From Verrucomicrobiota bacterium (GTDB lineage: Bacteria > Verrucomicrobiota > Verrucomicrobiia > Palsa-1439), in the NCBI GenBank assembly GCA_016871575.1, contig VHCW01000024.1, forward strand, positions 1 to 54,039: a stretch of DNA of 54,039 nt. Direction: 5' to 3'. The notes beneath the pieces were generated by a model. The model did no database searches. It had not been told where the DNA came from and saw nothing but the letters and a program-made list of their open reading frames with translations. Of the stretch, positions 1 through 7,394 are shown piece by piece. Position numbers and translations under genes: made by a program. The stretch's first letter is position 1; each line of letters starts with the position of its first letter.

Positions 1-57
1 CAGGAGAGGTTCTGGGAAACAGACTGTTGGAGTGTTGGTGGAGTGGGTGGTTTTCAT
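1..57 (-). CDS. N-terminus of an outward-reading ORF in the terminal repeat (possible transposase)
   Basis: On the minus strand an ATG at 57-55 opens a frame that stays open to base 1. It encodes 19 residues beginning MKTTHSTNTPTVCFPEP. The same 19 codons run off the other end of the window. The ATG lies about 70 bases inside the putative element tip, which is where a transposase gene of an insertion sequence normally starts. I suspect an IS1380-type transposase from the general look of the N-terminus, but 19 residues cannot establish a family. Confidence 0.35.
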   Translation of the reverse strand, partial: MKTTHSTNTPTVCFPEPLL

Positions 58-78
58 AGGTGATTGATCATCACCTAT
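56..78. promoter_or_regulatory. Hairpin overlapping the start codon of the terminal-repeat ORF (left copy)
   Basis: ATAGGTGAT (56-64) pairs perfectly with ATCACCTAT (70-78) around a 5-base loop. Read outward, the distal arm ends in the first two bases of the ORF's ATG and the proximal arm contains the only Shine-Dalgarno-like string, AGGTGA. A transcript entering from outside would fold and hide the start. Such protective hairpins are known at the ends of some insertion sequences, so a regulatory role is inferred from position. Confidence 0.5.
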
Positions 79-130
79 TTGACCGGCCTCCCCGGCCTTC
101 GTTCAATCAATCAGTGAATTATTCAGGCTA

Positions 131-334
131 GCGGCCCTTCACCTCAAGCCTAACTCTACGCCGGCGGAGGTACGGCGTGCGTTTGAGCGGTTTGGCGTCA
201 AGTTCGAAGATTGGATGAAGCTGAGTCTCATTGAGTCCGGCAGGAAGCTTTTTATGATAGCCTATCCGTCAGAGCAAGAGAAGATCGCAGGAATCCTTTT
301 TCTTCTGCGCAATGGCTTCAAGATCACGAAATAA
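131..334 (+). pseudogene. C-terminal fragment of an unidentified protein, cut by the terminal repeat
   Basis: The frame ending at TAA 332-334 is open through the repeat edge. Outside the repeat it encodes about 67 residues beginning AALHLKPNSTPAEVRR and ending NGFKITK. Composition is protein-like (amphipathic helix-like stretches, no low complexity) and no start codon is well placed upstream; the only in-frame ATGs are internal. The frame begins right where the 130-bp repeat ends, so the simplest reading is a gene whose 5' part was lost when the element inserted. I do not recognise the family. It could instead be a chance open frame. Confidence 0.4.
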
Positions 335-380
335 AGCCGTTGAATTTGCCGCGACATATCCGGAACATTTCCGAAACACG

Positions 381-438
381 CGCCACGCTTGACACGACCA
401 GACCACGGTGACAATCTCCACGCCAGAAGCCAGAACCG
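381..438. repeat. 58-bp direct repeat, upstream copy flanking the toxin-antitoxin pair
   Basis: Bases 381-438 recur at 979-1036 in the same orientation with one mismatch (G at 429, A at 1027). The copies bracket the toxin-antitoxin genes almost exactly, one just before the antitoxin and one just after the toxin. A string TTGACA-like (CTTGACACG, 388-396) in both copies might act as a -35 element. Confidence 0.9.
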
Positions 439-485
439 GTGACGCAAGGCTCGACATCGGTGGTGTTTTCGACGAGAATAGAAAC

Positions 486-680
486 ATGACAACCAGCGTG
501 CAATACCTGACCAATCCGAAAGGCAAAAAGACCGCTGTCGTAATGCCCATTTCCGATTACGAAAGGCTCATGGAGGATCTGGACGATTTGGCGGCCATTG
601 CAGACCGTCACGACGAGCCGACGATTCCCCACGACAAGTTCAAGGCGGAGTTGAAACGCGATGGCATCCTTCCGCGTTGA
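486..680 (+). CDS. Phd/YefM/RelB-type antitoxin
   Basis: A 64-residue protein that would bind and neutralise the toxin encoded directly downstream and autorepress the pair. The N-terminal half (SVQYLTNPKGKKTAVVMPISDYERLMEDLDDL) has the look of the Phd/YefM fold: a short strand, a 'K-x-A-V-V-x-P' turn and the 'Y-E-x-L-x-E-x-L' helix. The C-terminal tail (DKFKAELKRDGILPR) is charged and should wrap the toxin. I chose the ATG at 486 because the frame upstream (from 408) runs through the 58-bp direct repeat and does not look conserved. It overlaps the toxin start by 20 bases, typical of coupled translation. Confidence 0.85.
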   Translation: MTTSVQYLTNPKGKKTAVVMPISDYERLMEDLDDLAAIADRHDEPTIPHDKFKAELKRDGILPR

Positions 681-924
681 GTGGAAGAAATCCACCAAAA
701 AGGATTTGCGCAAGCTGCCGGCCAGCGTGGCCGCGCGGGTGGTGGATGAGGTTGAGTCGCTGGGCTGGAATCCGTTCCCGCAGGGCGTGGAGAAGCTGAC
801 TGGCTCGGAGAACGCCTACCGGATTCGGTTGGGTGATTATCGGGTCGTGTACAATGTATTTCGTGAGTGGAAACTTGTCGAGGTGCAGAGAGTCCGACAT
901 CGAAAAGATGTCTATCGCGGTTAG
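661..924 (+). CDS. RelE/ParE-family toxin
   Basis: An 87-residue basic protein of the RelE superfamily, expected to cleave ribosome-bound mRNA or block gyrase when its antitoxin is lost. The family signature is clear: FRVEWKKSTKKDLRKLP at the N-terminus, a central LTGSENAYRIRLGDYRVVY strand pair, and a final basic RHRKDVYR strand carrying the usual catalytic or RNA-contact arginines. Length matches the family. It starts inside the antitoxin gene. The position between two direct repeats suggests the pair came in as a unit. Confidence 0.9.
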   Translation: MASFRVEWKKSTKKDLRKLPASVAARVVDEVESLGWNPFPQGVEKLTGSENAYRIRLGDYRVVYNVFREWKLVEVQRVRHRKDVYRG

Positions 925-978
925 TGCTGCTGCCGCTTGGCAAGCGCCGACCTCCTGACTACTGACTACTGCCCTCTC

Positions 979-1036
979 CGCCACGCTTGACACGACCAGA
1001 CCACGGTGACAATCTCCACGCCAGAAACCAGAACCG
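979..1036. repeat. 58-bp direct repeat, downstream copy flanking the toxin-antitoxin pair
   Basis: Second copy of 381-438, same orientation, 57 of 58 bases identical. The 163-base gap between the toxin and the next gene is otherwise filled with simple CTGACTACTGACTACTG-type text (955-972) and holds no gene I can see. Confidence 0.9.
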
Positions 1037-1087
1037 ACGCTGAGTTCGAGTGAAGCATGATGTTGGCTGCGGAGATGAGAGTCGAAC

Positions 1088-1489
1088 ATGACTATCCGTG
1101 AATATTTAGATCGTTGCGAGCGCCCTTACAAACGCAACGTTATTATCTGTCTAGCCATGTTCATTGTCGGAGGAGCTGGTATCGTTATTATCCCTGTCTC
1201 GACGAAAGCCATCGCACTGACTGAGGGACATCTCGGCTGGCGGTTCTGGGCACTCCTGATAACCGGCTCTCTCTACCTTGCGGGCGGAGTCGGTGCTAGC
1301 GCTGCAAGCATTCTCCAAGCTTTTCGCATCCGTTGCCCGCAGTGCAACAAACGGCTTCGGACTCGAACCAAACATATGAACTACTGCCCACTCTGCGGTA
1401 TCGATTTCGGAAGCCAACTCCCTGACATCGCGCAACAAGGAAACAGCCAACAAGACGCTCCAACGGACGCGGACAAGCCGCTCCGTTGA
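1088..1489 (+). CDS. Small membrane protein with C-terminal zinc ribbon
   Basis: A 133-residue protein of unknown function. Two hydrophobic segments (about residues 18-37 and 55-78) should span the inner membrane. They are followed by a cytoplasmic CPQC-x(15)-CPLC motif (about residues 84-104), a classic four-cysteine zinc ribbon, and a polar tail. The family is not recognised. Start at ATG 1088; AGATGAGAGTC upstream gives only a weak ribosome site. The stop overlaps the longest possible reading of the next gene, but that gene's better start is 1522. Confidence 0.7.
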   Translation: MTIREYLDRCERPYKRNVIICLAMFIVGGAGIVIIPVSTKAIALTEGHLGWRFWALLITGSLYLAGGVGASAASILQAFRIRCPQCNKRLRTRTKHMNYCPLCGIDFGSQLPDIAQQGNSQQDAPTDADKPLR

Positions 1490-1521
1490 GCTTCTGTGTT
1501 AGTCCAACGACGGAGAAAATC

Positions 1522-3546
1522 ATGAACATGAAAAACAAAAACGAACAGATGGGACGCCGCGATTTTTTGTTGCGCTCGGCGGGGGCGTTAGCGTTGTGCC
1601 ACTTGCCGGTGGGATTATCATCGTGCGCGGTGAGTGGCAGTAATCCCGCAACAACCGCTTCCTCACAGCAGGCGCTCTATTGGTCGTGGTGGGGCTGGGA
1701 GCCGTTGGATCACTACCTTCGCACCGGCGGTGTGGTCGGCGCGGTGGACACGAAATCGCCGTGGCTCAAACAATGGTATGACCGTCTTCATTCCGAGGAA
1801 GTCGTCCGCATGATGGCCGACATGGGCGTCAATCTCGGCGTGACGCATTTCTTCAAGGGGTTCGGTCTCGTTCACGAGCGAGCCGAGCAACAGAACACGG
1901 CGCGCCTCGTGAAGTTTGCCCACAAGCACGGCGTCAAGATTCTCGGTTACTGTCAGTCGCGCTCCCTTTACCACGAACAATTCCTCGCCGAGGTGCCGAC
2001 GGCGGAGGACTGGATTCAACGCGATGGGAAAGGCCAGTTGCAGTTTTGGGGTGGCGCAAAGTTCCGCTGGGCGCCGTGCATTCACTCCGCCGAGTTCCGC
2101 GCTTACATGAAACGCGCGATCACGGTCGGCTTGAAGGAGATTGACCTCGACGGCCTGCACTTCGACAACAATTACGCGCCGCCGTGCTACTGCAAACGTT
2201 GCGAGCAGAAGTTCCGCGAGTGGCTGACAAAGCGCCACCCGAAACCGCAACAGCGTTTTGGACGGTCGTCATTTGATGAGGTCAAACAACCGGCGACGGA
2301 GAAGAACCTCACGCGCATTAGCGACCCGATCATTCAAGAGTGGGTGCGTTGGCGCTGCGAAAGTCTCGCCGAGTATCAAGCCGACCTTGAGGCGCACGCG
2401 CGCCGCCTCAAGCCCGATGTGATCCTGCTCGGCAACCCGGCGTTTCCGCGTCGTCCCAACGGCGCTTACACCAACAGCGTCTGGGCGCCGTGGCAAGGGC
2501 GTCATCTCGACCTGTTGTTCGCCGAGAACGGCAATTTCCCCGGCATCGAGGACGGCGCGCTCATTTCCCAAGTCAGGGCATCCAAATACGGCCACGCCAT
2601 CGGTTATCGCGTCATCTCGACCACGTGGAAGCACGATAAGCTGACCGGCCTCGGTTTGCCGGATAACAGCGAGGTGGTCGGCCTTCAGATTGCCGAGGCC
2701 GCCGCCAATGGTGCCCTGCCGGGCACGAACTGGGCGTTGCGTCCGCTGGGCGAACGCGACCGGATGCGCGTTGAGCGTCCTGACATGCGTGAGGCGCTCG
2801 CCAACCATCTCCGGTTCGTCCGCACCCACGAACCGCTCTGGCACAATGTCAAACCGGCTCGCGACGTGGCGCTGCTCCAGACGTTTGCCTCCGCTGTGTT
2901 CGACACGCAAGAAGCGTCCTCCTTCGTGAGCGGCGCCGAAGAAATCCTGATTCGCGGCGGCTTTGCGTGGGAAGTGCTTTTTGATGAGCAACTCGACCGG
3001 TTGACTGGGTTTTCTGTGCTGGTGTTGGCCGGACAATCCCACTTGAGCAACCGTCAGGTCCAGGCCATCCGGAAGTTTGCGACTCAGGGCGGCAGCTTGG
3101 TTCTGGCAGGGAACAACGGTCGCTACGACGAGACTGGCCGCGAACGACCAGCCCCCGTATTCGACGATCTCCGCGCCGAACGCGTCGAGCCGGAAACGGT
3201 CCGTGCGTCGGCGAGCGGCACGTACGCCCAGCGTGTGGTTCTGCCAAAAGAATGGAGGAAATTTGCAGCCGCACTCGAACGCGCCGCCGGCAACCGTTTC
3301 TCCGCGCGCCTGAGCGGTGCGGATACTGTCACCCTGAACGCCTACGAATGCGGCAAGAACAAGCTGGCCGTTCATCTGGTCAATTATGCCACAAGCGAGA
3401 CGCCAGCAGAACTGAGTCTGGAGTTGGGTCGCCGCTGGAAGAAAGCGCGGTTCCTTACACCGGATGCTCCGGAGCGCGTGCTGACGGTGCAGTCGCGCAT
3501 CGAGATTCCGCCGTTCAAGATTTACGCGATTGTCGTGTTCGAGTAG
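1522..3546 (+). CDS. Tat-exported glycoside-hydrolase-like lipoprotein
   Basis: A 674-residue exported protein that probably acts on glycans at the cell surface. The N-terminus carries a twin-arginine motif (GRRDFLL, residues 11-17) and a lipobox-like LSSC (Cys35). The first half resembles a TIM-barrel hydrolase of the beta-galactosidase/GHL type: the stretch GLHFDNNYAPPCYCKRCEQK with a CxC-x(2)-C group is typical of poorly characterised families that have a beta-galactosidase-like barrel. The last third (LLQTFASAVFDTQ..., VLVLAGQSHLS..., GGSLVLAGNNG) resembles the amidotransferase-like trimerisation domain found in GH42-type enzymes. I chose ATG 1522 because GGAG lies 6 bases upstream (1512-1515); the upstream frame from 1486 adds only non-signal residues. 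Catalytic residues and substrate are not assigned. Confidence 0.75.
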   Translation: MNMKNKNEQMGRRDFLLRSAGALALCHLPVGLSSCAVSGSNPATTASSQQALYWSWWGWEPLDHYLRTGGVVGAVDTKSPWLKQWYDRLHSEEVVRMMADMGVNLGVTHFFKGFGLVHERAEQQNTARLVKFAHKHGVKILGYCQSRSLYHEQFLAEVPTAEDWIQRDGKGQLQFWGGAKFRWAPCIHSAEFRAYMKRAITVGLKEIDLDGLHFDNNYAPPCYCKRCEQKFREWLTKRHPKPQQRFGRSSFDEVKQPATEKNLTRISDPIIQEWVRWRCESLAEYQADLEAHARRLKPDVILLGNPAFPRRPNGAYTNSVWAPWQGRHLDLLFAENGNFPGIEDGALISQVRASKYGHAIGYRVISTTWKHDKLTGLGLPDNSEVVGLQIAEAAANGALPGTNWALRPLGERDRMRVERPDMREALANHLRFVRTHEPLWHNVKPARDVALLQTFASAVFDTQEASSFVSGAEEILIRGGFAWEVLFDEQLDRLTGFSVLVLAGQSHLSNRQVQAIRKFATQGGSLVLAGNNGRYDETGRERPAPVFDDLRAERVEPETVRASASGTYAQRVVLPKEWRKFAAALERAAGNRFSARLSGADTVTLNAYECGKNKLAVHLVNYATSETPAELSLELGRRWKKARFLTPDAPERVLTVQSRIEIPPFKIYAIVVFE

Positions 3547-3560
3547 CGAAAGTAGTTGAC

Positions 3561-3620
3561 GGAACGCCGCCGTCTCGGCGGTCGCAGTTTGGCTCGAAAC
3601 CGCCGAGACGGCGGCGTTCC
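3561..3620. repeat. GCCGCC-type palindromic repeat (22-bp perfect arms)
   Basis: The 22-bp arm 3561-3582 (GGAACGCCGCCGTCTCGGCG plus GT) is the exact reverse complement of 3599-3620, with a 16-base loop. Each arm is itself partly self-complementary (CCGCC-GTCTC-GGCGG). It lies in the 141-base gap between the glycosidase-like gene and the secreted amidohydrolase gene and could act as a terminator or as a REP-like mobile repeat. There is no T tract after it. Related GCCGCC palindromes occur inside a gene at 17401-17431 and 18354-18416. Confidence 0.9.
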
Positions 3621-3687
3621 TGTCCAGAGAATTGCACTACACCCTGAGATTGACTTCGAGCGCGGAAATCCTACACTCGCGCGCACC

Positions 3688-5010
3688 ATGAATCGTTGCT
3701 TGCCTGCCATTCTTCTGGGCGTCTGTCTGTTGTTCACCACAGGCGCGGCCTTGCGTCCACAAGTGCAGTCCCGTGTGGATGCTGAGTACGCCTCGTTGTT
3801 CGAGTTCTACAAAGACCTTCACATGCACCCGGAACTTTCGTTCCACGAGGAGCGCACCTCGAAACAACTCGCCGGCCAACTGCGCGCGCTGGGCATCGAG
3901 GTCACGGAAAACGTCGGCGGCTTTGGCGTCGTCGGCGTGCTGCGCAACGGCAACGGGCCGGTCGTGCTGGTGCGCGCGGACATGGACGCGTTGCCGGTAC
4001 AGGAACAGACCGGCCTGCCGTATGCGAGCAAGGCAACCACAAAGAACGAGCACGGCCATGACGTGCCCTTGATGCACGCCTGCGGGCACGACATGCACGT
4101 TACCTGTCTCGTCGGCGCGGCGCGTGTGTTGACGGCCATGAAAGACCGGTGGCAGGGCACAATCGTGTTCATCGGCCAGCCGGCGGAGGAACGGGTGGCG
4201 GGCGCGCGGAAGATGATTGCCGACGGATTGTTCACGCGATTTCCGAAGCCGGACTTCTGTCTCGCCTTACACGTTTCCTCCGATCTACCAACCGGCACAC
4301 TCGGTTACACGGAAGGCTTTGCCCTGGCCAATTCCGATTCAATGGACATCGTGGTGTACGGCGCCGGGGGGCACGGCGCGATGCCGCACAAAACGAAAGA
4401 CCCCGTTGTGCTCGCCTCGCAAATCGTGCTCGCCTTGCAAACCATCGTCAGCCGCGAGATTGATCCAACCGAACCGGCGGTGGTCACGGTCGGCTCCATC
4501 CACGGCGGCTCGAAACACAACATCATTCCCGACGAAGTGAAGCTTCAGTTGACGTTGCGGTCGTATTCCGACGCGGTGCGCGAACAACAGATCGCCACCA
4601 TCAAACGGATCACGCGCAATCTGGCCCTTGCTGCCGGTCTCCCCGCAGATCGAGCGCCAAAAGTAACCGTTGCTCCTGAAGGGGCCAAGGCCACCTACAA
4701 TGATCCGCCCCTGACGCAACGACTGGTGCGCACGTTTGGCGAGTGGTTTGGCAAGGACGCCTTGAAGCCGCGCAAACCGATGATGGGCGCGGAAGATTTC
4801 GGGCTTTATGGCCGCACGACGGACAAGATTCCCATTTGCATCTTCTGGCTCGGCTCGGTGAACCCGAAACGGGTGGCGGAAGCGGAGCGCGCCGGCGAGC
4901 CGTTGCCGTCGTTGCACTCGCCGCTGTACGCGCCGGTGCCGGAACCGACCATCAAAATGGGCGTAACGGCGATGACCGCTGCGGTGTTGGATCTGCTGGG
5001 CAAACGATGA
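3688..5010 (+). CDS. Secreted M20-family amidohydrolase (N-acyl-amino-acid/hippurate hydrolase type)
   Basis: A 440-residue metal-dependent amidohydrolase that should release amino acids from N-acyl or peptide conjugates in the periplasm. The family motifs are all present: HPELSFHE (from residue 47), VRADMDALPVQE, ACGHDMH (131-137, with Cys132 and His134 in the metal site), GQPAEE, GSIHGGSKHNIIPDEV in the lid domain and MGAEDF near the C-terminus. This set is that of the IAA-amino-acid hydrolase/hippuricase subfamily. The first 20 or so residues (MNRCLPAILLGVCLLFTTGAA) form a signal peptide, which decides the start at 3688; the upstream frame reads through the palindromic repeat and is not protein-like. 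It overlaps the next gene by 4 bases (ATGA). Confidence 0.93.
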   Translation: MNRCLPAILLGVCLLFTTGAALRPQVQSRVDAEYASLFEFYKDLHMHPELSFHEERTSKQLAGQLRALGIEVTENVGGFGVVGVLRNGNGPVVLVRADMDALPVQEQTGLPYASKATTKNEHGHDVPLMHACGHDMHVTCLVGAARVLTAMKDRWQGTIVFIGQPAEERVAGARKMIADGLFTRFPKPDFCLALHVSSDLPTGTLGYTEGFALANSDSMDIVVYGAGGHGAMPHKTKDPVVLASQIVLALQTIVSREIDPTEPAVVTVGSIHGGSKHNIIPDEVKLQLTLRSYSDAVREQQIATIKRITRNLALAAGLPADRAPKVTVAPEGAKATYNDPPLTQRLVRTFGEWFGKDALKPRKPMMGAEDFGLYGRTTDKIPICIFWLGSVNPKRVAEAERAGEPLPSLHSPLYAPVPEPTIKMGVTAMTAAVLDLLGKR

Positions 5011-7394
5011 GATTCCAATTCTTCTGCACACTGGTTGGTTGCGCGACCATCGCCTTCGCCGGTCCGCCAGACGCGCCGTTTGCGCCGGACGAGCACACAC
5101 TGCTGCTCGCGCACTTCGACCAGAACGCCAACGCCGATCACTCGCTCGGCCTCAGCCTCGCTGACGGCGGCGGCACCTTGACCAAGTCCGGCCGCTTCGG
5201 CGCCGGTATTGTGCTCGACCGGCGAAAGACGCTGAGTTTCAGCGGCAAGCAGAACTTCCCCGGCAGCGCGGGCACGGTGGAATTCTGGTTCCAACCGCAG
5301 TGGAATGGCGACGACGGCCAGACGCGCTCCGTTCTCAGCGCCGCTGCGGGCAATCGCAACCAGATCAGCATCAACAAACTCGCCACCGGCAAGTTCGGCA
5401 TCGGCATGTTCGGCACGCCGGCCGGCACAACCAATTTCGTTTATCGCCGGGTTGACCACGACATCCGCGCGTGGAAAGCCGGTGAATGGCATCACGTCGC
5501 GGCCTGTTGGGGCGATGGCGAATTGGCCTTGTGGCTCGACGGTCGGAAGGTGGGGTCGAAGACCGGCGCATTACCGCCGCAACAGCAGCCAGAGTCAATC
5601 CGTTTTTTGGGCGATGGCTGCGCATTCGACGAGTTCTGCGTCAGCCGCGTCGTGCGTTACACCGACAAGGGTCGCGTCGCCGGCAAACCGGTGCCGGCGC
5701 GCACACAGTTGGGCTACGATTGGAAGTTCAACGAACCGGCAGGCGTTTATCGCTGCTCGGCGACGGATACCATTGCCATTTTGCCGAAGAACTATCTCGA
5801 CGAGACCGACCCGCAGAAGTTGCCGCCGGCACGCGAGCCGCGCATCGAACTGTTCGCCTCCCCCGGCGAAATCGAGCCAGCCACGTTCCTTATTATCGCC
5901 GGACAACCGCTGAAACAGGTCACCGTGCAAGTCTCCGATTTGGGGCCGCTCAGCAGCAAGCAGGTCACTGTCCGCCGCGTGGTGCGAACGCCGATGCGGA
6001 AGATTTACACCGCGAAAGCGACGCAAACGGACATCGTGAATCGTTTCCTGCCACGGTGGGAGCCGCTCGACATACCGGCGGGCGAATTGCGCGAAGTGTG
6101 GTTGTCGTTCGACGTGCCGGAGACATTGCCGCCGGGAACTTACACGGGCACTGTCACGATTTCGCACGCCGCGGGCAAGCTCGCCGTGCCGGTGAAGTTG
6201 GAAGTGCTGCCCATCCGCCTCATCGAACATCCGCGCAAGAAGTTGGCGACCTATTGCCGGATGAACCGGATGATGGCCGACAAATCGCGCGCCTTGCGCG
6301 AGCTGCGCGACATGCGAGAGCACGGCATCCGAAATCTGTTTGCTCATATCGGCATCCGCTACAACAAGGCCGCGCCGGATTTCACTGAGGTTTCGGAAGG
6401 ACTGGAACTCTTGCGTCAGGCGGGGTTTGGCGGCGGCACGATTGTCATCGAAAGCGGGCTGGTTGGCTTGGAGCGCTCGCTCAACGACGACAAGGCGTTT
6501 CAACAGGCCGCGAAGGACGCGATGCAACAGTTCGTGAAGTTCCAGAAACAGACAACGGATTTCCGGTTGTTCGTTGCGCACATGGACGAAGTGTTCGGCA
6601 ACGACCGCCTCGCCCCCTATATCCACCTCAGCAAGGCGGTGCGGCAGGTGCCGGAGGCGAAGCTCTACATCACGTTTCACACGCGCGGCGAGAAGGCGGA
6701 CGCGTTGCGCAAGGAACTCGATCCGTTCGTGGACCTGCGCTGCAATCACGGCTACACGTTCGAACATTGGCTGGCGGCAGGACACACGATGGACGAATAC
6801 GACGCCGAATTGAAAGCCAGCGGCGACGAGGCGTGGTTCTACCACAACGCGCGCGGCACCTACTGGACACCGGAGTGGTCGCGCATCATCAACGGCGCGT
6901 ATCTCTGGGCCAGCCCGTTCACCTCGCATTGCCCGTGGACGTATCAGCACTACTTCGAAAACCCGTTCGACGACACCGATGGCCCGGCGACCAAAGGCCA
7001 CGACTGGGGGTTGTCGTTCCCCGGCATCACAGATCCGTCTGACTTGATTCCAACGCGTTGTTACGAAGCGATGCGCGAAGGCGCTGACGACCTCCGCTAC
7101 ATCGCCACGCTGGAGAAAGCCATCGCCAACGCGCGCGTTCCGACAACCGGCGCACAGCAGTGTTTGGATCGTTGGCGGAACCTGATCCGCAAAGCACGAC
7201 CCGCAACACAAACGACATCGCGCACCGGTGTCACGAAAGCCGTGGACGCCGACACCGGCTTGATCATGGGTGAAGCCGGGATTGGATCGGCCAGTGAATC
7301 GCCGCTCATCAACGCGCTCGCCACGCGCTTCACCGGCGAACAATGGCAACAAATGCGGCGCGAGATCGCAGATTGGATTCTGAAACTGCAATGA
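5007..7394 (+). CDS. Secreted LamG-domain protein with DUF4091-like glycoside-hydrolase region
   Basis: A 795-residue exported protein, probably binding and perhaps cleaving polysaccharide. After a signal peptide (MRFQFFCTLVGCATIAFAGP) comes a concanavalin-type LamG domain (about 25-205; GTVEFWFQPQW and AGEWHHVAACWGDGELALWLDG are signature strands). A beta-sandwich follows (about 250-395), then a TIM-barrel-like region (about 400-790). The stretch ITDPSDLIPTRCYEAMREGADDLRYIATLE closely resembles the DUF4091-type C-terminal pattern 'R-x-E-x-x-R-E-G-x-D-D-x-R-Y'. Start 5007 overlaps the previous stop (ATGA) and the stop overlaps the next start likewise, so the four genes 3688-10715 are probably one operon. 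Enzymatic activity is inferred. Confidence 0.8.
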   Translation: MRFQFFCTLVGCATIAFAGPPDAPFAPDEHTLLLAHFDQNANADHSLGLSLADGGGTLTKSGRFGAGIVLDRRKTLSFSGKQNFPGSAGTVEFWFQPQWNGDDGQTRSVLSAAAGNRNQISINKLATGKFGIGMFGTPAGTTNFVYRRVDHDIRAWKAGEWHHVAACWGDGELALWLDGRKVGSKTGALPPQQQPESIRFLGDGCAFDEFCVSRVVRYTDKGRVAGKPVPARTQLGYDWKFNEPAGVYRCSATDTIAILPKNYLDETDPQKLPPAREPRIELFASPGEIEPATFLIIAGQPLKQVTVQVSDLGPLSSKQVTVRRVVRTPMRKIYTAKATQTDIVNRFLPRWEPLDIPAGELREVWLSFDVPETLPPGTYTGTVTISHAAGKLAVPVKLEVLPIRLIEHPRKKLATYCRMNRMMADKSRALRELRDMREHGIRNLFAHIGIRYNKAAPDFTEVSEGLELLRQAGFGGGTIVIESGLVGLERSLNDDKAFQQAAKDAMQQFVKFQKQTTDFRLFVAHMDEVFGNDRLAPYIHLSKAVRQVPEAKLYITFHTRGEKADALRKELDPFVDLRCNHGYTFEHWLAAGHTMDEYDAELKASGDEAWFYHNARGTYWTPEWSRIINGAYLWASPFTSHCPWTYQHYFENPFDDTDGPATKGHDWGLSFPGITDPSDLIPTRCYEAMREGADDLRYIATLEKAIANARVPTTGAQQCLDRWRNLIRKARPATQTTSRTGVTKAVDADTGLIMGEAGIGSASESPLINALATRFTGEQWQQMRREIADWILKLQ

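Larger units (their letters stand above)
1..130. repeat. 130-bp terminal inverted repeat, left copy (probable mobile-element end)
   Basis: Bases 1-130 are the exact reverse complement of 53910-54039; identity stops at 130/131. The inner edge ends in the near-palindrome TGAATTATTCA followed by GGCTA (115-130), which looks like an insertion-sequence tip. The repeat also holds a perfect hairpin (56-78), the direct repeat CCGGCC-TCC-CCGGCC (83-97) and the start of an outward reading frame. Identical outward-facing ends are what an assembler leaves when a contig stops in two copies of the same multicopy element. A true telomere is less likely because no rolling-hairpin or protelomerase site is evident. 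Confidence 0.85.
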
